From positions 62,001 to 126,000 of the forward strand of contig CAOLHI010001248.1 of NCBI GenBank assembly GCA_948474755.1: a DNA stretch of 64,000 bases, in the 5' to 3' direction. This DNA is from Ctenosaura bakeri. Taxonomy: Eukaryota; Chordata; Lepidosauria; Squamata; Iguanidae. Position 1 is the first letter of the stretch. Each line of letters begins with the position of its first letter. This document shows positions 56,997 through 64,000 of this stretch, piece after piece. The notes beneath the pieces were generated by a model. It was not told the origin of the DNA. It made no database searches and saw nothing but the letters and a program-made list of their open reading frames with translations. A program made the position numbers and the translations under genes.

Positions 56997-57232
56997 CTGT
57001 CGTGTGCCTTCGAGTTGCTTCTAACTTATGGCAACACTGAAATCAACTTACTGTGTTTTTTCTTGGCAAGATTTGTTCAGAAGAGGTTTGATTTTGCCTT
57101 CCTCTAAGGATGGGAGAGTGTGACTTGTCCAAGGTCACCTAATGGGTTTCCATGGCCAAGGAGGGATTTGAACTCTGGTCTCCAGAGTCTTAGTCTAGAG
57201 TTCTAACCAACACATCATGCTGGCTCTAATTA
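56997..57232 (-). mobile_element. Sauria SINE, minus strand
   Basis: The left end GTGTGCCTTCGAGTTGCTTC, TAACTTATGGCAAC is the complement of the RTE/BovB-like tail. TCCAAGGTCACCTAATGGGT and TTTCCATGGCCAAGGAGG form the body. The tRNA-like head is at the right: GATTTGAACTCTGGTCTCC carries the B-box complement and ACATCATGCTGGCTC the start. It is the best preserved tRNA-headed SINE in the window. Confidence 0.9.
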
Positions 57233-59085
57233 TACAACATTTTTTTTAAAAAAAGAAGAAGTAAATTTCATCTTTTGCTAAATGCTGATAGCAAATGCTG
57301 TAGGCCCCTTTCTCTGGTATGAGATTGTAGCTAAGGAGACAGCAAAAAGCAGTCAATGGGCCACATATGCACATTCATCCCTTGTATGCTCCCGTAGTGC
57401 TCTCATTTCTCCACAAAGGGTTTTTTTCCCTCTTTTAAGATTTGTTTTATAGTTTGCCTCTGAAATTCAGTGATGAAGTGCTAAATGCACCACAGTCAAT
57501 GACGTTGTCAATATTATATTCAGTTCCACCTTTTGTAGTCAATATCATATTCAGTATTATAATCTCCAGTGAATAGCATAATGAAAATCATGTTCTCTAT
57601 TCAATACCATATTAACTAAAGTCTTATCCATTTAATAATAAATTAAGTATAATCTTTAATTAATTTTAAATAATTAGAACAATTTTATAATTTTATTGTA
57701 ATAATTAAATCTGAGTGGGTTTAGGGTGATTTTATTATTTAGATACTAAGAAATAAGGATTTTAATGAATTTTAATAACTATTAATGGAATGAAAATAAA
57801 CTGATTCAATGAGAGTGGTGTGACATATGTGGGCACTTCAATTTGTTAACATCCAGAAATGTAATGAAAGATTTAAAAAGTTAAAAGTGAATATTTATGT
57901 TAGATATGCCCAATAATATCTCTGGCAAAGAAAGGATTTTGAAATATATTTTTAAAAAAGAGACAAAAACTATCACTCTTGAGCATCTGACCAGCTGGAA
58001 CAGTGGCCCCTGGACCTATAGTGCTTACCCATTCCAGGTGCAAGTTTTGTCTTTGGTCTTCAAAATCAGGAGACCAGGATTCTATGGGCAGAGGTGAAAT
58101 TGCTGTGATGTTTCATCTACAGAAAAAGTTGAACCAAAACTGGACATTTATACCTGGCAAATGGATTCCAAGAAACACTAAAAATTAATACTAGATGCCT
58201 GCTAACTACAGTCTTCTTAAAGATTGGGGGAAGGGGATCTTAAACAATTGAAAAATCCTACCAACATTGATCATTCAAGGTGCTTTCTCAGAGAATGTCC
58301 TTGGAACTCAAATGCCATGTGCACACACATTAATAAAGTGCAAAGCTTTTTAATCTGATTGCTTTGACTTGAATGGATGGAACAGCGCCAGACACACTGA
58401 TCTCATCCACCAAATGTGGTCCACAGCACAGTGCAAGTCTATTAAAATAAAGTGACCCAAATTCAATCAAAAAAGTTTCCTGAACAATTCTTCAATTGCC
58501 CTTATAGGACTTTATAGGCAGTTATATAGCCAGCCATAAAATCAAAAAAGTTTCTCTGATTTGAGTAGAATGTATCATTTAATGCAAAAAGAAAAAGGCT
58601 TGGAACAGGGTTGAAAAATGAATCCCTAGCATTTGGGGCTAGGACATGAGAAGAACTTGGAAGTACATTCAGACCTCATACTTTTTTTCCCTGCATATCT
58701 AGGTTTCAATTTCTCCTTTTCGACCTGTCAAAACACTGTGACCTAAAGGGAGCCACATGTGTCCTCAGCCTAGTTTTTGTATCACACTGGACTGGTTGGG
58801 ACACTCAGTTCTCTACATTCTTAGCTACAGATCATCACCCAGGAACAAGAAAAGGAGTTATACGCTTCTCTCCTGCCCTCTCTTTGCCCCCTCCCTTCCT
58901 CAATACTTACATTCTGTCATGTAAGGACATCTCTAACAAAAGGAAGGTTTGACTTGAAAAGTGTAAGCTTACCAGGGCACCACAGAGGTAACCAGGATAA
59001 TATATATCAGTTATGCAGCATTGATCTATGATGGCATATATTAAAGATGGGCAGTCAAATTCATTGAAACAGTAGGAGACAGCAG
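57233..59085. other. No recognised feature
   Basis: AT-rich. A short direct repeat GTCAATAT(T/C)ATATTCAGT lies near 57507 and 57538. Nothing else recognised. Confidence 0.4.
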
Positions 59086-59108
59086 ATGATGATGATGATG
59101 ATGATGAT
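59086..59108 (+). repeat. (GAT)n microsatellite
   Basis: About 7 GAT units. Confidence 0.9.
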
Positions 59109-61118
59109 TTAAAAAAAAGATAAATCGAAAGCAAAGAAAGAATAATTGATGTACTGGTAATGGGACAAGAAATATATCAAGTCACATGCTGACCTATTTA
59201 TTATGAGGAAGATCCAAAGGTTTTTGGGCAGAGAATCAGCCAATGCATAAGAGTTCACTTATGAAAGGAGAGATCTAGAACTCCACACAGTGAAGCAATG
59301 GTACTTCACTATTGTTGTGAGGTCTCACTCCTGTACTGACTGCTGACAGCTGGACAGTACGCCTTGCTAGTACACTCTTGAGTGTTCAAATGCTTCTGTC
59401 ATGGCAAACATCTTAGATGGTGTTCATTTAAATTATGTTTTCATCAAACAACCAAGAGCCACTGACTGTGTCTGGCAGGGAGTTGGGGGACATGAACTGC
59501 CAGGGAACAAACATCATTCCAAGGAAGTGTTGAAATCTAGACATAGGCACAAAGTCTTCATCTTCCACTATATGAAAAGGAAGCCACAACTTAACACCTC
59601 CTCCAAAGGTAGTTTTAGTCTTATATATATCTAGTACAAGATAGAAACAGGTGACAACAGGACTGCAGGCAAAAAATGGCAGGCAGCTTGTAGGTGAGCT
59701 GCATGTGCTGTACTGAAGCCAAGATTGATAGATCAATCAAAGCTGACTGGCAAGTCTATTGTACAGATAATAACAGAGCTAACAATGGCTGCAGATTATA
59801 TGGGTCTCTGTCTATCCAGTCTGTGATAAGATTCCTTGTTCTTGTCCTTCTTCTTTTATTGTTAAGAGACTTAGATCTTTTGCATAAGTCTCCAAGTATT
59901 TCCAGGCATCGAGGATCCTTCACTGCTAAGTGCACTGTTTCTGCTGCAGTCATCTAAGACAGTACCAGGATGTTCAGCACTGAAGGAATCAAAGACTGAA
60001 GAAACTGAGGATTGCAACACTTGCAACTGTGTCTGTGAAGGTGGAAAATATAAGCAAATGTTTACTGAGGCCATTGCCTTGAGATACGTGAGGCAAGTAA
60101 AGGTGGCTGTGGAGCACTTGCTTAACATTGTCACTCTTACCAGCATAAACAAGCATAAACAACAAGATGAATGGCCATCAGATTGGAGGATTTTGGTTCC
60201 ATACTCCACACACTTCTCCAAGAAGGATCTCAATGCCGTGAACCCAAAGATTCATGGGGAAGAGAAAAAATAGTTCAAAAGAAGAAAGGTAAGGTTGAGA
60301 GTGAAGACAATGATAAAGAATTATAAAAATATATTTCTTCTTTTTAAAAACTCAATTAAAAACAATTAGAAGCCAATAAGATGAAAACGTTCTGGATGTG
60401 TTACTGCATCTGCAGCAGATGAAAACTAACAGACAGGAATAGCAAGAATCATGTCTAGATATGCACATTGGGGTAAGGGTAGGGTTCATATTAAAATGTT
60501 TTGTTTGATTCCAGAAGTTTCTGAGAGGTTCTACATAAACGGAAAACAGTAGATAATTTGCAGAAACTATGAAGAAAAATACATGTTACTACACAATGAT
60601 GAAAAAAAGATGTCAAAAACAGTATTTGCATTTAGACATAAAAACAATAAAACACAAATAGCAATAATTAAAAAATGCTAATAATAACAGCAACAATACC
60701 AACTGTACAAAGAACAACCTGATAAAAATCTACAAATGCTGCCTAACCATCTCCAGACAGCCTCGGTAGATTATAAAAAAATCTAAAGAGAAATAGCCAG
60801 ATGAAGCTTCCAACAGAGAGAGTTCCACTGAATAGGCACTGCAACATTTAGGAAGATAAAGTTAATGGAGTAATCAGAAATAAATCAGGAGGGCTATGAA
60901 AAGTGACCGGAATTTCTTTGTAACATAAATTGTGTGTCTGTGTGTGTGGCAGTGGTAAATTTCCAGATCACTGGAACAAATGCAAGTCATTAAAGTTTCA
61001 GTTTTGTCTTCCAAGGTGTATACCTAGGATGATTCCCCAATTAGTAGTAAGGCTGATTCTTGTTTTCACCAGGTTATCTCGGTCTTCAGATATGAGATGT
61101 GTATGTGTGTGCACGTGC
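59109..61118. other. Unassigned; two frames noted
   Basis: Plus frames at 59401-59634 (77 codons) and 60058-60273 (71 codons) look less biased than most but match nothing I know. A TGTGTG run is near 60925-60950. No repeat recognised. Confidence 0.35.
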
Positions 61119-61350
61119 ACGTGCACACGCACACCTTCAGGTCACCTGTCAACTTATGGCAACCCTATGCATTTAATAGGTTTTTCTTAGGTAAGGAATA
61201 CTCAGAGCTGGACTTGCCAGTTCCTTCATCTGAAATATTGCTTACAGCACCTGGCATTCCTTGGTGGTCTTTCATCCAGCTATTAACCAGGACTGACCCT
61301 GCCTAGCTCCCAAGATCAGATGGGATCTAGTGCCTTTAGGCCAACTCAGA
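61119..61350 (-). mobile_element. 5S-Sauria SINE, minus strand
   Basis: The right part is the complement of 5S rRNA: CCTGGCATTCCTTGGTGGTC, CATCCAGCTATTAACCAGGA, CTGACCCTGCCTAGCTCCCA, AGATCAGATGGGATC. The left part ACCTTCAGGTCACCTGTCAA plus CTTATGGCAACCCTATG is the complement of the tail shared with RTE/BovB-like LINEs. Same family as 10585-10790. Confidence 0.9.
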
Positions 61351-61400
61351 TATGAGATGCATATGTCTTTTTCATGCAAATGTCTCATTTTCATAAAATA

Positions 61401-61857
61401 GTTGACCCTCCACATTTGCAAGGGTGAGGTGCACAGGACCCTCATAAAAGTGGGGGGGGAGTAAATACCAACATATGTGTATGTGTGTTGGTGAGAAGGG
61501 GGCTAAGGCACGGTGAGGAAAATGAGCAGCCACGGTCCAAACCAGGTCAGAAAAAAGAGAAGGAAGGGGATTGGGTTGGTATGGTGGACCTATACTTCCT
61601 CTCTCACACCTATCTCCCTCCTTGGGTGTGGGGTGGCATCAGGAGAGATTTCATGGTGCTGAGAATTTGGGCTGCGAGCTGTCCTTAGCTGGGCAGGAAA
61701 CAGCTGATGGAGGAGAAGGACCAGCGGCAGGTTTTTAAAAGGTTGTGTGACCCAATCAGAGCTCAGAGTAATGGTTCCCTTGGAACAGAAGTAACTGAGG
61801 TGGGGTGGCAGGGGTTGAAAAAACTCACAAATAGTCAAATCTGTGAAAGGCCAACTG
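61401..61857. mobile_element. Tigger-like (Tc1/mariner) non-autonomous element, 457 bp
   Basis: The left end GTTGACCCTCCACATTTGC and the right end, read as complement, CAGTTGGCCTTTCACAGATT are inverted repeats of the pogo/Tigger type. TA stands on both sides (61399-61400, 61858-61859), the usual target for this superfamily. The left end has lost the first C-A. The body is GC-richer than the flanks and encodes no transposase. Confidence 0.78.
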
Positions 61858-61859
61858 TA

Positions 61860-64000
61860 AATAATCCCCTACAGACACAATGCCTCTAGTGAATGCTGTT
61901 ATCTCAACACATATTTGTAATCTTCATCAGACATTGTGCTTCACTGGATGGTCCTATATACTACTTACACACATACAATTTAAACACAGGTTATTGAGAA
62001 TAAACTATTATTTTGTTTTGTTTTCTGATGGTATTCATTTAGCTGGAATCTGTCAGGGGAACCTCACTCTTTTTGTATGTTTGGGTTTTTTCCCTCAAAA
62101 AAGTGATATTGAAACTGAAAAATAAACCTAAACCCAGCAGGTATTATATTGCTTATTTCAAAGGAATAGTCTTCCACCTATGTTTCAGTCAGATCAGAGG
62201 CAACAGCTGCAAAATCATATCTATGCGAATACTAGGATTTATTTCCCTGTTGTTTTGTTATGGCTTTTACAAAAATGTAGATGAAGAGTACAGTCCCCAA
62301 TGAACTTTTGCAAAGGGGATACTGTGAAGCTGTAAAAATATCTGCTAATTTCAGTGGACCATGATGAAGAGAACTCACTAGGTGATTGCACCCAGAGGAC
62401 CTATTAGCACTAGGTAATTCTCTCAAATCAAAAATATTTGATGCATATTTTGCATAGCATCTCTATAATACACATCTGTTTGTATAACTGCCAGAGAATG
62501 TACACATTAGGTGGTAACATTAATGATACTAAGAGAACTATCTAAGGATGAATGGGACCGTGGGATCTGAAGTCTGCCTTGAAATGCTGAGACACCACTG
62601 TGAAAAAACTATCAAACATCACAAGATTTTTCACCCATGTGTGAGGTTAAAAGAGCAGTGCTTTTTTGTGAACAGCAACAACATCAAAAAGACACATTTT
62701 TTGGAAAAAAAAAGTTTTTGTTGCTGTTTTTGTTGTTTCCTAAAAAAGGTGCTAAAATGTGAAGGAGGAGGAGGAAGAGGAGGAAATTTCTCAAATGTCC
62801 ACAATAAAAATATTTTCCCATATAAAAGAAGCTGGCATAACTATAATTCTTATGATACACTGTCTCTCACGCCTTCTTTTGATTTGTGTAATTTTAGCTA
62901 TAATAATCTCAAAGTTTGAAAGCACAGCAGATAGAAAACAGGGAAACTGCCTGCCTGCCTGCCTACCTGAAGTTGAATATTAATACATGGTAAGATCAAG
63001 AAGATAAAGTGTCCTTTGAAATGGCACTACAACTGAACACAGACCTAGAAGGGAATGCTAGTATTCTTCAAAGCACATGATAAAATTCATGTCTCTTTGA
63101 CATGAAATAGGGTCCCAACATATTTGGATATCAACGTAGCCAATGTGTCTTCATCGAACCCAAAAATGATGCAATTTGCCATTGGAAATATATACATTTA
63201 CAAGTTTGTAATGCTACTCACACAAGCAGATTTGGGGGGAAATACACCTCAAAAATGTGCAAAAATGTGCTTTAGACAAGGGGTGATGGCATAACAAAAT
63301 TTCAAATTTCATCCAGAACTATGTACAAATTTTCATAATATTTTTAAAAGATAAATGATGTGGTGTTGATTCAAACTGTAGCAAGTTTTCTCTTGCATTT
63401 CCCTTGCATTTCTATCTCTATCTCTAAGACAGCTAGGACATTTCATAAAGAAAACGCACTGTGGCTAGAAGAAGAGGAAGTTTGGCTCATCTGAACTGAT
63501 TTTCAACCATCCCTTTCCAGCCAGAAATTGCAACTTCAACACCAGGGAACAATGGGCAGCTGCCTTTAAGATGTTTTCTGTGTAGCATAAAGGCACTGAA
63601 AAGAACTTCAAATGAAGCTAGCGAAGCAGAGTGCTTACATATGAGGCCTTTTACTGTGCAATCGTACTGCCCTATTCATAGAATTTTCCAGGAGGTCCAG
63701 ACTTTTTCATCTTCCATTTTCAGGAAAATAAAAGTTGAGTAAAAAAAAGATGATTGAATAGCTACACAATGCCTTTTGAGTATTAGCAGTAAGAGCCTTC
63801 TGATTTGAAGTACCAAAAATCACACGAAGAAGAAGCATGTGAAGACTTACATTTCTAAACAGCTCAAAACTCTGAAATATTTGGTTGTTAACTTCCTGCA
63901 GAAAGATTTTATCTGCACTACGCTACAATATTAATTGAAAGTTTTGCATCTTTGTTAGGAAAAGGGAAGTATACTCTGTTAGCTAAATGAACCAAGGATC
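61860..64000. other. No firm feature
   Basis: AT-rich. 62640-62760 and 63230-63350 carry GTGCTTTTTTGTGAACAGC and AATGTGCAAAAATGTGC, possibly weak members of the TGCA-rich family. A (GAG)n-like run lies at 62762-62785 and (CTGC)n at 62947-62962. Confidence 0.35.

Noticed and set aside
57165..57232. tRNA gene on the minus strand
   Set aside because: Only the promoter boxes of a tRNA-like SINE head are kept; no cloverleaf can be formed and a SINE body follows.
61230..61350. 5S rRNA gene on the minus strand
   Set aside because: The 5S part is diverged and followed by a LINE-like tail, so it is a SINE head, not a functional rRNA gene.

Overview
The window looks like nuclear DNA from a squamate reptile, most likely a lizard. 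This rests on its repeat content, not on any host gene. It holds tRNA-headed SINEs with the RTE/BovB-like tail typical of the Sauria SINE, two 5S-rRNA-headed SINEs of the 5S-Sauria type, many L2 fragments, CR1, L1 and RTE LINEs, a SPIN-type hAT element, and several families of solo LTRs and MITEs. This mix fits squamate genomes. No host gene, tRNA or functional rRNA gene can be called with confidence. The sequence reads as intergenic or intronic DNA, mostly AT-rich, with short GC-rich islands that nearly all belong to transposable elements.

Layout. 0-3 kb: an RTE fragment split by an L2 piece, then a 5'-truncated L1 with an open ORF2 C-terminus, a poly(A) tail and a 17-bp target duplication. 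3.9-6.6 kb: one minus-strand L2 broken by two head-on solo LTRs that lie 29 bp apart. 8.9-12.5 kb: a GC-rich repeat split by a solo LTR, a 5S SINE, and an unclassified repeat split by a CR1. 15-20 kb: two more LTRs of the first family, an RTE 3' end, and an L2 split by a SINE. 22-26 kb: a very GC-rich LTR, a MITE and a third LTR type. 26.7-27 kb: the only exon-like segment. 27-31 kb: L2, a MITE inside a TGCA-rich repeat, and a multi-hairpin foldback element. 32-36 kb: L2, a long decayed CR1 and a MITE. 38.8-40 kb: an element with inverted GAATC arrays at its ends. 41-45 kb: the uninterrupted copies of two repeats that are split near 9 and 11 kb, plus TGCA-rich repeats. 47-51 kb: L2, a SINE, the SPIN-type element with a GC-rich core, and a MITE. 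52-64 kb: a possible hAT-like transposase remnant, palindromes, microsatellites, two SINEs and a Tigger-like element, in otherwise featureless sequence.

Nothing here works as an operon or pathway. What can be read is an insertion history: nested elements, target-site duplications and paralogous empty sites give the order of events. The most unusual items are the SPIN element with its foreign-looking core, the multi-hairpin element, the inverted LTR pair inside L2, the GAATC-array element, the unnamed TGCA-rich repeat family, and one unassigned candidate coding exon.
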